A stretch of DNA of 64,000 nucleotides from Zea mays (lineage: Eukaryota; Streptophyta; Magnoliopsida; Poales; Poaceae), in the NCBI RefSeq assembly GCF_902167145.1, contig NC_050100.1, forward strand, positions 191,635,439 through 191,699,438, read 5' to 3'. Position numbers and translations under genes: made by a program. The notes under the pieces were generated by a model. That model was given only the letters and a program-made list of their open reading frames with translations, was not told the origin of the DNA and ran no database searches. Shown in pieces: positions 42,503 through 52,949 of this stretch; position 1 is the stretch's first letter; every line of letters begins with the position of its first letter.

Positions 42503-44180
42503 GTGTGCAACTTGCTTTTTCTGATGACACTGTACTATCTAAGTCTGTTGAGCGAGTGGCAATTACGCAACTTTACCCAAATAGAATCAGATGCACCATC
42601 TTCGGTAAAACACACCAGAAGAGGTTTACCAACAAGTGGTTACAGTGAGTTCATAGCACACGAGACGAGTGTGAATGTCGAGTAACATCACGGTCAACTC
42701 ATGTTAGCCAGGGAATCCAAATTCATGAAAGGTGATATTGATTCAAGAAAAATCACCAGTGGAGGGATCTAAAAATGCGGACTTTGCAACTAGTCCATTT
42801 TATCGGGCACTAGACATGGCTCGACCCAATCACTTATGCTGGAAAAGCATACATGAGGCAATCGAGGCACGACTAGAGCGATGGTTAGGTGGTTATTGAC
42901 CGACTTAATCTCGATTCTTGAAAATTCTTCCTTAAGAGGGGTTGTACAAAAATGAGCTTAGACAACTCGATAAAACGATCTCTAAACTCAACCTTCGTTC
43001 ACCGGGCAGTTGCACGTTAGTGAAACCAACTTGTTGAACTACTTTTGACATTGAGCAAGTCCTCTCAGTACCATCGGTAAGCCAAGGGTTGAGAGTTCAC
43101 ATTTGCAAGCCAAAGGTCATGCATTTGGATAGAAATCCATTTGGTCAGGTTGTTCATCCGTTTCTTCAAGCGAGATGAATTATCCACTTGGTTAGGGAAT
43201 ACATAGATTAATTACGAAAGCGAATGAACAAACTCCTGCATTTCAGCAGCAGGGGAAAGTCAATCTCCAATTTGAGAGCTAATTAGTTGTTTTCTTACAC
43301 TAAAAAGCTCCAAGGCTTCCCCTTTACACAAAGGATGCAAAGGGAACTTGTGTGAGTAGTCACTACCAAGATCAAAAGAAATAAGACCACACATGAAAGT
43401 GGTATGCCCTTTTGATCCAATGGAAATGACAGATGTTGCTTGATCTCTTCAAGACAACATAGAGAGTGTTTCAAGGAAAGGTCAATGGGAGATAACACAT
43501 CAGTGTAATTCCATAATGGATCATGACTAGAGACCTCGATACCGACATGCGTCAAGCAGCAAAATCCTGGGTGAGGTTCTCAGCTTCGCCGCGGTACCAT
43601 AAGTTCTTAACCATGTCACCACTAGATTGAGCAAGGGTGATTATATACAACGAAATACTCCACTAATAAAGATGGTTACAAGTAAGGAGCCAAATAGATC
43701 ATGGCCCAAGGCATGGCCATAATCTAAACTTGATAGAAGGAGTACGATGGGAGACTGTTAATTCAGCCCAATCATATTTCTTTGCCCATCGCAGAGATCA
43801 CAAGGTCAAGGCTTAAGTTGGTATGCCTTCGATAGATATGAAGAAACCAAAGGCATCAAATTCAAGGAAATGGTCGGACATGTCCTTCCTAGGTTGGGTT
43901 AATAAAGTAACCTGACAATCCACAAGGAGAGGCCAACTATACTAGAGACTTCAACCTGCATTAGCTGATCAAGAGAATGGCTCTAAAAGGAGGCACGACT
44001 TGAGATCCTTGTTTGAAGTCTAGGTATATTCTAGGTCCGACAAAGAAATTATCTAGGCATTTACTTGTACGGGTGTGGTCATGGAATGATAACGGAAAAT
44101 TCGACTTTGGGTCGGGTTATGGTTCACTAAATACAAATATAGCCTAATTCTTGGGTTTAGGCAATCAAGTCATCAACTCT
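42503..44180. other. Element E interior of unknown origin
   Basis: About 1.7 kb between the protease scrap and the integrase remnant, where RT and RNase H would normally lie. I see no RT motif on either strand. The longest frame (43295-43555, minus) has no recognisable domain. It may be captured or highly degenerate sequence. Confidence 0.6.
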
Positions 44181-44181
44181 C

Positions 44182-44338
44182 TATTGGTCATAACTCAACC
44201 TGATGGTTCTCGGATCAAGGTCGAGAATTGCTTTTTGCTGGGCTAACCAGTTCATGCCCAAGATGACATCCATGTCTTGGCTTTTCAGAACAATCATATT
44301 AGTAGGAAAGTCCTGTCTGGCCAATGTTAAGGGCACCT
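44182..44338 (-). pseudogene. Element E aspartic protease remnant
   Basis: The minus strand encodes MIVLKSQDMDVILGMNWLAQ, the conserved segment just after the gypsy protease domain (compare VILGMDWL in element G). The catalytic D-S/T-G part is missing upstream, where the frame meets the ORF0-like segment. This indicates a deletion of all of gag. Confidence 0.75.
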
Positions 44339-44800
44339 GATAAGCCACTTCTTTTCACTTTTGGTAGCTTTACTGTCGGGCGTAGAAGACCATTCGTTAA
44401 CCAACTTCATAGAGGGAGGGGTCCTGAAAAGGTCCGGTTCACCATCACGTGCTTCTCCCGCTACATGAGAAGGTCCGGCTTCTGTCCCGACAAGATTCGC
44501 AGGGACGTTCGGGTGCAGTTGTGAATACAACACATGCACTTCTTTATGTAGTGCATTACAACAGACCTGCAAGTTATCCATGGCTAAGCTAAGCTCCTCC
44601 ACACGGGCTCGAGCTTTGGCTTTCTTAGCCCAGACGAGTAAACGAGAGTTAACCACCCAATCGAATGCTAAATCTCGTTTCGCGAGTTGGTCTTGCAAGT
44701 AGCGGATGGCTGCATCCGCGATCCATAGATCATTCCTGTGACGGAGTTCTAATTGAAGCAGTTCGACTTGTGCTTCCAGATCCCGATAGGATCATTGCTA
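44327..44800 (-). pseudogene. Element E ORF0-like coiled-coil remnant
   Basis: A minus-strand frame MQDQLAKRDLAFDWVVN with heptad-like leucine/valine spacing. Upstream codons (LQLELRHRND) extend the helix beyond the first Met. Its place directly after the primer site matches the extra ORF of element G. Sequence identity to a known protein is not claimed. Confidence 0.5.
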
Positions 44801-45121
44801 CCACTGCTACTTTCTTCATGTCTTGGAGTAAGTTAATGGCAGGGCACGCCAATGGGTCTAGCAGATTTGCGCGCGGTCTTTCTGATGCGCGACAACATTT
44901 CTCTAAGGGGGAAATTTTATTAATATAGTGCTTAGCATGATGCATGAGTAAGTACAGAATCAACCTTGGTTGATTCAACCTTCTATACGTTGCACTCTTC
45001 CTATCTGGTCTTTAAAATAGACTTTTTCAGAGTACTTAGGTAAGAAGAGAAAAGAATTTTTAGGTAAGACTTTTGAAAATTCTTTTGAAGATGCCTCATA
45101 ATATCTGCCAAGAAGGGCTAC

Positions 45122-45133
45122 GCTCCGATACCA
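45122..45133 (-). promoter_or_regulatory. Element E primer binding site
   Basis: Minus-strand TGGTATCGGAGC, two bases from the 5' LTR. It differs by one base from the usual initiator tRNA-Met complement TGGTATCAGAGC. Confidence 0.85.
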
Positions 45134-45135
45134 GC

Positions 45136-48100
45136 TGTGACGGAACCTCCCAAGTAATTAGGCCCACCTACAGTTGTCTTTGTCCAACGGACATCAGACA
45201 ACCCTGTAGGTGCCCCTGAACTACTTGACAAGTTTGGTATCCTTCCTTACCTCACCAGGAACGTCTCCCCCATCTTGTAGACATTACAGAACATCGGAGA
45301 TAAAGAAATGCGGAAGCGAATTACATAAACTTTACATTTATTTTAAAAGTAAGCTTGAGTTATATTATTACAGACCAGCCTAAAAGTGAGTGCATAGAAG
45401 TAATATTATACAAACCAGGGGAGGCACAAGACTCCTCCCGATAAGCTAAAAGCAAAAGATCCTAAACGGAGGACCGAGTCCTCCCGCACTTCAGTCTTGA
45501 TTTTCTTCTTTCGGAACCACCTTGGCACAGAAGTAGCAAAAGTCTGCTACTTCCTCACCTAAAAACAACAAAGGGATAAACCCTGAGTATGGAATACTCA
45601 GCAAGTCTTACCCGACTAAGGAAAAGACTCTCAAGGGTATGCTGGATAAATAGGAGTCAAGGAGAGGCTTTAGCAAAATCAACTTATACTTTTGCAGAAG
45701 TAGCTTACTAAAGTGAGTCCTTACTTTCAATCTTTTAACGCCATGTTAAGTATTAATAGACTCCATTTGCATCTAGTCTAATTTCACACCACATCAAGAC
45801 AACATCATTCTTATCCATTGTGTTCACATCCTGACTCTAGGTTGTAGGGAAGTGACCAAGTCTTCATAACCGCGAAGGTACGGCGATCCGAATCGATTAT
45901 ACTCAGCTGAGGATCTCCAATCACACGACATATGTAGCACTTAACCCTTGCATATGTCAACCCGCCACCGGGGTTCTTAAGACCGGATCAGGTTCACGTA
46001 GACCGAGAGCACAGATACACCACCGTCCAGCCTCTTGCCACGGAGGGTACACGCTACTCTCGCCACCGCTCCACGCCCATCTCGTGTTGTCTTATTCCGG
46101 CCTTAGTCTGCCCGAGGCAAGGCTTACCCATGACGAGGCATGTGACCAGTTAAAGGGTCCTCGGTCAGCACGCCTACATACGCGTTAATCCTTAACCAAC
46201 CTGGGTAGAACATCACCTGTTCCTACCCCAAGTTTCCATTTAAGTATTTCCACCCTTAGGAATGTGTCTGTTCCTTAGGATGAAAGAGCATCACGGGGAG
46301 CTTTGCAGTAAGATCCCACTATTGCTCCAAATGAAAATATTCTTGCAGGTAGAAGCTATCCTCTCCATGGTTAAATTGAGGACAACTTCTCTCCACAAGA
46401 TCTAAGCAAGGCTAAGCATTTTTGGAAATCATAATTTTGATACTTCACAGAAGTATCTATAAAGGTATGGATATCAAGGAAAGCAATGCATCAAAGGGTT
46501 TCAAGTAACTCCTATGAACTTAATGCACATTTCACTAGACTTAAGTGTGCGAAAAGTATTTAAAAACTCAAGGAAAGGGGTTGCATGCACCGGGGCTTGC
46601 CTTCGTTTGCAGGTGATTCAGGCTCGGATCCACAAATGTTGAAGTAGAAACTATTCCCGGCCTGAGTGTCCAAAGGTGGTTGCACTTGCTCTTCAGTTAC
46701 TTCTACCTCTTCTTCTCATTCTAATCATAACCATACGTATGTATAAGAATGGATGCCATGGGATGCTCATGAGGATGCAAAGACAACATAAACTTATTAT
46801 TTATGTCTTGAATACAACTTGCCTTCACGGAGTTCCGGGAACTTAGGGTTTCCGGAGTCGGTAAAGGAGTTCATGGAGCAGGGGGGGTGTTTTGGGGTTT
46901 GGTAATCAAACAAGGTCCAAATCAATTCAAACTCTACCCAAGGCTTCTAAATATTATATAACACTCATATAAAAATTTTGGGCATTTTAGGACTTATCAA
47001 TTATTTTCTAAAAATCTATAATCAAGACTTTTAACTACTTTAAATACCCTAAAATTTCTTACTTCCACTAAAAATCACCAACTTATTTTTGTTAAATACT
47101 ATAGAAAATAACAAACCTAGGAAAATTAGTTTCACAATTTTAGCATTTTTCTACATTTTTCTACACATTTCTAAAGTTTTCCTGAAAAAGAAAAAGAAAA
47201 GGGATAAACAGAACTGGGCCGATTCTGGCCCAGACGGCCCAAGCCTCAGAGAAAACGGAACGCGCCCGCGCCTGCGAGGGAGATTTTGCGCAGAGGCCCT
47301 CGGCGTTTTGACTAAACCAGAACAGGGTCGTTCACTGTTTTCGCAAGTCACTGACAAATCACAGAAAGACCCTCGGGTTTCTGTTTCTTCGCAGGGGAAG
47401 GTCCCCGCCCACGGCAGCGCACGGAGGAACTCCGGCGAGCGCGTAGACCGGCCGATAGGGGCTATGACTAGCGCACCCGAGCGGCAGACACCAAATCCAA
47501 GCTACCCCGAGTAATTCCCCTAAGTTAATTGCACAATTGGTGCCCTATTCTAGCCTGCCCACGAGAACCGCGAAGACCATGATCGTTTGATCGTGTTCCC
47601 GACGAATGGGGGTTTCTTAGTTCAAATTGGAGGCTCGGTAAGCATCACAGGGTGACAAGAGTGCTCAAACAAGGGAGGGTGAGGGCTGAACGGACCTAGA
47701 AAGGGCTGACCGCGGTGAGCAGTTTCTTGCGGTGGCAGAAACTTGAATTGGGGAGAACTCCAAATTCGCGGATTCCAGTGAATGACTGTGGCTGATTCGT
47801 GGTGGCTGGACAGCTTACTAGCCTACGGAGTTCGGGGAGGGGTCAATTTATAGCGAGGGTAAGTGGCGGTGGCGAATTTGACCGAGCAGTGCTGGCGGCC
47901 GGAGGTGAAGAAGAACCTGGGTGCGGTGAAGTCGTGGCAAATGGCGTGGCGAGCTCCCCGTCGACGATGGGATGGCTTAGAGGAGTCACGACGGCACGGT
48001 GTAAAGACAGAGCCACGCGGCGGACGCCGGTAATGGCTCAACGGCGGTGAAATCCTTATCCGAGGGATCGGTGAGCAAGGGGGAATGGACTACGGCGGGC

Positions 48101-49152
48101 CGAGGTGGCATCCAGCTCACCGGCGGTGAAGATTTTTACCGAGCGAAACTTATCCGATGGCCACGACGCACGAATCTCGGCGACCGGCAATCAACGACGA
48201 CGGCCACCGGCGACGAGCACGGGAGGGGATCTTTTTCAGTTTAACCGTACTGTACCATGGCGATCCCATTCAGACAGTCTGTCAGCCGAACTTGGAGCAT
48301 CATTATCTCTTAATTTCTAATGTCAACACATGTCGAGCTCTGCAGCAAAAGTGTAGAGCAATATACCATCTACAATTCGACTATAGGACTTGAACATATT
48401 TGAGCACTGGATCATGCTTGAATCTGAGCTAGAAGTTGATGTCAGTTCACTGCTAAACAGAATTTCAGTTCAAAACAACCTGACAGTCAAACTTTGATGG
48501 GGTTTTTCTCTAAATTTCTCATAACAACTATGCTTGCACTCTTTAGCAAAGTTGTTCTCCTATAATAGGTCTTCAACTTTGATGTGGTGACCTAGGGCAA
48601 AAACCCTATACTTTGCAAGTTACAAAGCCTCAAAGTTGAGCCCATTCACTAATTTTCAGACTTAGAGCAAAACTCAAATGAGGTCCATTTTGCATTTAAG
48701 TCCAAAACTTTGGGTTTTGCTTTCAAGTCCACATTTTTGTGAACCAAAGGACTTAAGAAACCTATTTGGCTTGGTTTTTGCACTTTAGCCCAAAAGTGGA
48801 CTAATTTTGCACTTAGGTCCCTAGGGTTTGGTTTCAGGGTTTTCCAGGGTTCCAATTAGGGTTTCTGGTATCTCAGGGGTACAAAAGTGATTCAAGTTTA
48901 TTTTTAGGGTCATTTTATGACTTTTACCCTAAAGTATTTAGGTTTTCTTAACTTGGGTAAAGTTTTACCCCTATAATCCCCATTTAGGGTTAAGTTCCTT
49001 AACCAGGGTTCTAGTTGCAAAACACTTAAAACAACACAACTTGTTTGAAATTTTTGCCTAGTGAATGCACTCTAGGTGTGTCAAACATATGCAATGCCAA
49101 TGCTATGATGCCATGCTCAAGTTTTAGTTACAGTAACACCAGGGGTGTTACA
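45136..49152 (-). repeat. Element E 5' LTR
   Basis: Same length as the 3' LTR, offset by exactly 8015 bases. It carries the minus-strand TATA box at 47846-47853. At its outer end GTAACACC-agg-GGTGTTAC (49133-49151) forms a perfect inverted repeat that reaches to one base from the terminal A. Confidence 0.96.
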
Positions 49153-49157
49153 ATTTT
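49153..49157. repeat. Target-site duplication of element E (right)
   Basis: ATTTT, matching 37116-37120. Confidence 0.95.
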
Positions 49158-49622
49158 GTTGTGGGGTGTAGGGAGAAGAGAACTCATGCTTGATGCCCTC
49201 CTCCTTAAGGAAGCCTTTGATTTGTGAGTTCTTGAACTCTGTCCCGTTGTCGCTTCTAATCTTTTTGATCCTCAAGCCGAACTCATTTTGAGCCCGTCTC
49301 AAGAATCCCTTTAAGGTCTCTTGGGTATGAGATTTTTCCTGCAAAAAGAATACCCAAGTGAAGCGAGAATAATCATCCACAATAACTAGACAGTACTTAC
49401 TCCCGCCGATGCTTATGTAAGCTATCGGGCCGAATAGATCCATGTGTAGGAGCTCGAGTGGCCTGTCAGTCGTCATGATGTTCTTATGTGGATGATGAAC
49501 ACCAGCTTGCTTTCCTGCCTGACATGCGCTACAAATCCTGTCTTTCTGAAAATGAACATTTGTTAGTCCCAAAATGTGTTCTCCCTTTAGAAGCTTGTGA
49601 AGATTCTTCATTCCAACATGTG
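49153..49622 (-). pseudogene. pol: Element D integrase N-terminal and core part
   Basis: From the F insertion to the E insertion. It contains the zinc-finger end (HVGMKNLHKLL, CSACQAGK), the first catalytic Asp (LLHMDLFGPIAY) and the second (IRSDNGTEFKN). It ends PYTPQQN, where element E splits it from the catalytic Glu. The frame is otherwise open and well conserved. Confidence 0.9.
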
Positions 49623-49630
49623 CTAGTCGG
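49623..49630. repeat. Target-site duplication of element F (left)
   Basis: CTAGTCGG, 8 bp, matching 50026-50033. Confidence 0.92.
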
Positions 49631-50025
49631 TAGGGATGGATCCGGATATTTATTCGGATGTCATTTTTTTGTCTTCTTTCTTCGATTGTGAACAACTAAC
49701 ATATAGAATTTGCTATGTAAATTTATATTCATGTTTTTAGCATTGAGACTATTAATCTTCACAAAAAATAAACATTAAATTCATTCTATATCTTTTTAAA
49801 TAATTCATATAAAATTTGGATGTCTATCCGAATACGGATTCGAATGTTTTTTCACTTTTTTGTTGTAGGTAGAAAATAATGTACATAAAAAATCATACAA
49901 AAATTTATTTAAATACTTCATAATATTCTTAATAACATTGCCGAAAATTAACTTTAAATTCTATGTATATCTATGTTAAAATATTAGATTTGTGATACAA
50001 TTCGAATGTTTTAGGAACATCCCTA
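49631..50025. mobile_element. Element F: 395-bp hAT-type MITE
   Basis: Terminal inverted repeats TAGGGATG...CATCCCTA are flanked by an 8-bp duplication, the signature of the hAT superfamily. The interior is very AT-rich with no transposase ORF. It interrupts the pol frame of element D between the protease/pre-integrase part and the integrase finger, so it inserted after D. Confidence 0.9.
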
Positions 50026-50033
50026 CTAGTCGG
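50026..50033. repeat. Target-site duplication of element F (right)
   Basis: CTAGTCGG. Confidence 0.92.
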
Positions 50034-50458
50034 TGATGCCAGAGCCAGCCCATGTTAGTCTTAGCAATTAAGCAAGTGTCGAGTTCAGCTCTATCAAAAT
50101 CTACTAAGTATAGCTGACCCTCTAACACTCCCTTAAATGCTACTAAATCATCACTTCTTCTAAAGACAGTAACACCTATATCTGTAAAAAGACAGTTGTA
50201 ACCCATTTTACATAATTGAGAAACGAAAAGTAAATTGTAATCTAAAGAATCTACAAGAAAAACATTGGAAATGGAGTGGTCAGGAGATATAGCAATTTTA
50301 CCCAATCCTTTGACCAAACCTTGGTTTCCATCCCCGAATGTGATAGCTAGTTGGGTATCTTGGTTTTTCTCGTAGGAGGAGAACATCTTCTTCTCCCCTG
50401 TCATGTGGTTTGTGCACCCGCTGTCGATGATCCAACTTGAGCCCCCGGATGCATAAAC
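50034..50458 (-). pseudogene. pol: Element D protease and pre-integrase part of pol
   Basis: Catalytic DSG is intact (Asp codon 50423-50425, SWIIDSGCTNHMTG). Conserved copia protease blocks follow (GKIAISPDHSISNVFLVDSL, NLLFVSQLC) and then the pre-integrase region (DTCLIAKTNMGWLWHHRL), cut by element F. The pol frame is closed by an in-frame TAG at 50459-50461, so it is not read through from gag. The AG of that TAG follows a T-rich tract and would serve as a 3' splice site; see findings. Confidence 0.85.
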
Positions 50459-50471
50459 CTACAAAACAAAT

Positions 50472-52904
50472 TTAGTTCTTGATTTTAGGTACCCAAACGG
50501 TTTTGGGTCCTTTGACATTAGATACAATAACTTTGGGTACCCAAACACAAGTCTTTGACCCCTTGTGTTTGCCCCCAACATACTTGGCAACTACCTTGCC
50601 GGATTTGTTAGTCAAAACATAAGATGCATCAAAAGTTTTAAATGAAATGTTAGAATCATTTGATGCAATAGGAGTTTTCTTCTTAGGCAATTTTGCATGA
50701 CTTGATTGCCTAGAGCTAGATGTCTCACCCTTATACATAAAAGCATGATTAGGGCCAGAGTGAGACTTCCTAGAGTGAATTCTCCTAATCTTGTGCTCGG
50801 GATAACCGGCAGGGTATAAAATGTAACCCTCGTTATCCTGAGGCATGGGAGCCTTGCCCTTAACAAAGTTAGACAATCTTTTAGGAGGGGCATTAAGTTT
50901 GACATTGTCTCCCTTTTGGAAGCCAATGCCATCCTTGATGTCAGGGCGTCTCCCACTATAGAGCATGCTTCTAGCAAATTTAAATTTTTCATTTTCTAAG
51001 TCATGCTCATTAATCTTAGCATTAAGTTGAGCTATGTGATCATTTTGTTTCTTAATTAAGGCTAGGTGATCATGAATAGCATCAACATTAATATCTCTAC
51101 ATTTAGTACAAATGAAAACATGCTCAACGGTAGATGTAGAGGGTTTGCAAGTTTTTAGTTCAACAATCTTAGCATGTAAAATGTCATTTTCACTTCTAAG
51201 ATTGGATATGGAAGCATTGCAAACATCTAGGTCTTTAGCCTTAGCAATTAATTTTTCATTTTCAATCCTAAGGCTATCAAGTGAATCATTCAATTTTTTA
51301 ATCTTAGCAAGCAAATTAGCATTATCATCTTTAAGATTGGAAATTGAATCATCACACACATTTGAATCAACCTTAGCAATTAAACTAGCATTCTCATTTC
51401 TAAGGTTGGTAATAACATCATGGCAAGTGCTTAGCTCACTAGATAGTTTTTCACATTTTTCTACTTCTAGAGCATAAGCATTCTTAACCTTAACATGCTT
51501 CTTATTTTCCTTAATTAGGAAGTCCTCTTGGGAGTCCAAGAGTTCATCCTTCTCATGAATAGCACTAATTAATTCATTTAATTTTTCTTTTTGTTGCATG
51601 TTTAGGTTGGCAAAAAGGGTACACAAATTATCCTCCTCATCACTAGAATTATCCTCATCACTAGAGGTTGCATATTTAGTGGAGGATTTTGATTTTACCT
51701 TCTTCCTTTTGCCATCCTTTGTCATGAGGCACTTGTGGCCGATGTTGGGGAAGAGGAGCCCTTTGGTGACGGCGATGTTGGCGGCGTCCTCGTCGGAGGA
51801 GGAGTCAGTGGAGCTCTCGTCGGAGTCCCACTCCCGGCAAACATGGGCATCGCCGCCCTTCTTCTTGTAGTGCCTCTTCTTCTCCTTTCTTCTCCCCTTC
51901 TTGTCGTCACCCCTGTCACTGTCACTAGATAGTGGACATTTTGCAATAAAATGACCGGGCGTGGAGGAGTCGCCTTGCTCGATGATCTTTTTGGAGCCTT
52001 TGATCATTAGCTCAAAGCTCACAAATTTACCTATGACCTCCTCGAGAGACATTAGCGTGTATCTAGGATCACCTCGAATTAATTGAACTTGCGTAGGGTT
52101 AAGGAAAATGAGGGATCTTAGAATAACCTTGACCATCTCATGGTCATCCCATTTGGTGCTCCCGAGGTTGCGCACTTGGTTTACCAAGGTCTTCAAGCGG
52201 TTGTACATGGCTTGTGGGTCCTCCCCTTGGTGAAGTCTAAATCGACCGAGCTCCCCCTCGATCGTCTCCCTCTTGGTGATCTTGGTCACCTCGTCTCCTT
52301 CGTGCGCGGTCTTGAGTACGTCCCAAATATCCTTGGCGCTCTTTAACCCTTGCACCTTGTTATACTCCTCTCGACTTAGAGAGGCGAGGTGTATAGTGGT
52401 GGCTTGGGAGTTGAAGTGTCGGATTTGGGCGACCTCGTCCGAATCATAGTCTTCATCCCCCGGTGATGGTACCTGTACTCCAATCTCAACAACATCCCAA
52501 ATGCTAGTGTGGAGTGAGGTTAGATGATGCCTTATTTTATCACTCCATATATTATAATCTTCACCATCAAACATAGGTGGTTTGCCTAATGGGACGGAAA
52601 GTAATGGAGTATGTTTGGAAATGCGAGGGTAGCGTAGGGGGATCTTACTAAACTTCTTGCGCTCATGGCGCTTAGAAGTTACGGATGGCGTGTCGGATCC
52701 GAAGGTGGATGGCGACGAAGAGTCGGTCTCGTAGTACACCACCTTCTTCATCTTCTTCTTTTTGTCACCGCTCTGACGCGACTTGTCGTGTGAAGGGGAT
52801 CCCTTCACCTTGTTGGCGGACTCTCCGGATGGAGCCTTCCCATGGCTTGTGGTGGGCTTCTCGCCGGTCCCAATCTCCCTCTTGGCGGATGCTCCCGACA
52901 TCAC
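50472..52904 (-). CDS. gag: Element D gag, 810 codons
   Basis: Open from MMSGASAKREIGTGEK, about 45 bases inside the 5' LTR, to TAA. Basic Ser-rich N-terminus, then the copia gag core (GKPPMFDGEDYNIWSDKI, LASLSREEYNKVQGLKSAKD, LGRFRLHQGEDPQAMYNRLK). A Lys-rich region and Asp/Ser-rich acidic stretches follow, then a long coiled coil of repeated NLRNENASLIAKV-type heptads. The C-terminus is basic and ends GPKTVWVPKIKN. The zinc knuckle appears damaged: only the PGHFIAKCP half is seen after IIEQGDSST, without the first Cys pair. Gag would package RNA in cytoplasmic particles; loss of half the knuckle may impair that. The rest is well preserved. Confidence 0.9.
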   Translation of the reverse strand: MMSGASAKREIGTGEKPTTSHGKAPSGESANKVKGSPSHDKSRQSGDKKKKMKKVVYYETDSSSPSTFGSDTPSVTSKRHERKKFSKIPLRYPRISKHTPLLSVPLGKPPMFDGEDYNIWSDKIRHHLTSLHTSIWDVVEIGVQVPSPGDEDYDSDEVAQIRHFNSQATTIHLASLSREEYNKVQGLKSAKDIWDVLKTAHEGDEVTKITKRETIEGELGRFRLHQGEDPQAMYNRLKTLVNQVRNLGSTKWDDHEMVKVILRSLIFLNPTQVQLIRGDPRYTLMSLEEVIGKFVSFELMIKGSKKIIEQGDSSTPGHFIAKCPLSSDSDRGDDKKGRRKEKKRHYKKKGGDAHVCREWDSDESSTDSSSDEDAANIAVTKGLLFPNIGHKCLMTKDGKRKKVKSKSSTKYATSSDEDNSSDEEDNLCTLFANLNMQQKEKLNELISAIHEKDELLDSQEDFLIKENKKHVKVKNAYALEVEKCEKLSSELSTCHDVITNLRNENASLIAKVDSNVCDDSISNLKDDNANLLAKIKKLNDSLDSLRIENEKLIAKAKDLDVCNASISNLRSENDILHAKIVELKTCKPSTSTVEHVFICTKCRDINVDAIHDHLALIKKQNDHIAQLNAKINEHDLENEKFKFARSMLYSGRRPDIKDGIGFQKGDNVKLNAPPKRLSNFVKGKAPMPQDNEGYILYPAGYPEHKIRRIHSRKSHSGPNHAFMYKGETSSSRQSSHAKLPKKKTPIASNDSNISFKTFDASYVLTNKSGKVVAKYVGGKHKGSKTCVWVPKVIVSNVKGPKTVWVPKIKN

Positions 52905-52931
52905 TTTGAGCGGTTAGGCTCTAATGAAGCA

Positions 52932-52947
52932 CCGGGTTCTGATACCA
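52932..52947 (-). promoter_or_regulatory. Element D primer binding site
   Basis: Minus-strand TGGTATCAGAACCCGG, two bases from the LTR. It matches the initiator tRNA-Met 3' end as in other Sireviruses. Confidence 0.88.
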
Positions 52948-52949
52948 AT

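Larger units (their letters stand above)
37121..49152 (-). mobile_element. Element E: very young non-autonomous Ty3/gypsy chromovirus derivative
   Basis: 12,032 bp with two LTRs of 4017 bp each that differ by only five bases. The interior is 3998 bp. On the minus strand it has a tRNA-Met-type primer site, an ORF0-like remnant, a scrap of protease, 1.6 kb of unrecognised sequence, an integrase C-terminal half with chromodomain and a polypurine tract. Gag, RT and RNase H are missing, so it must have been mobilised by enzymes from a related element. Lineage by integrase and chromodomain: Del/Tekay. Confidence 0.95.
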
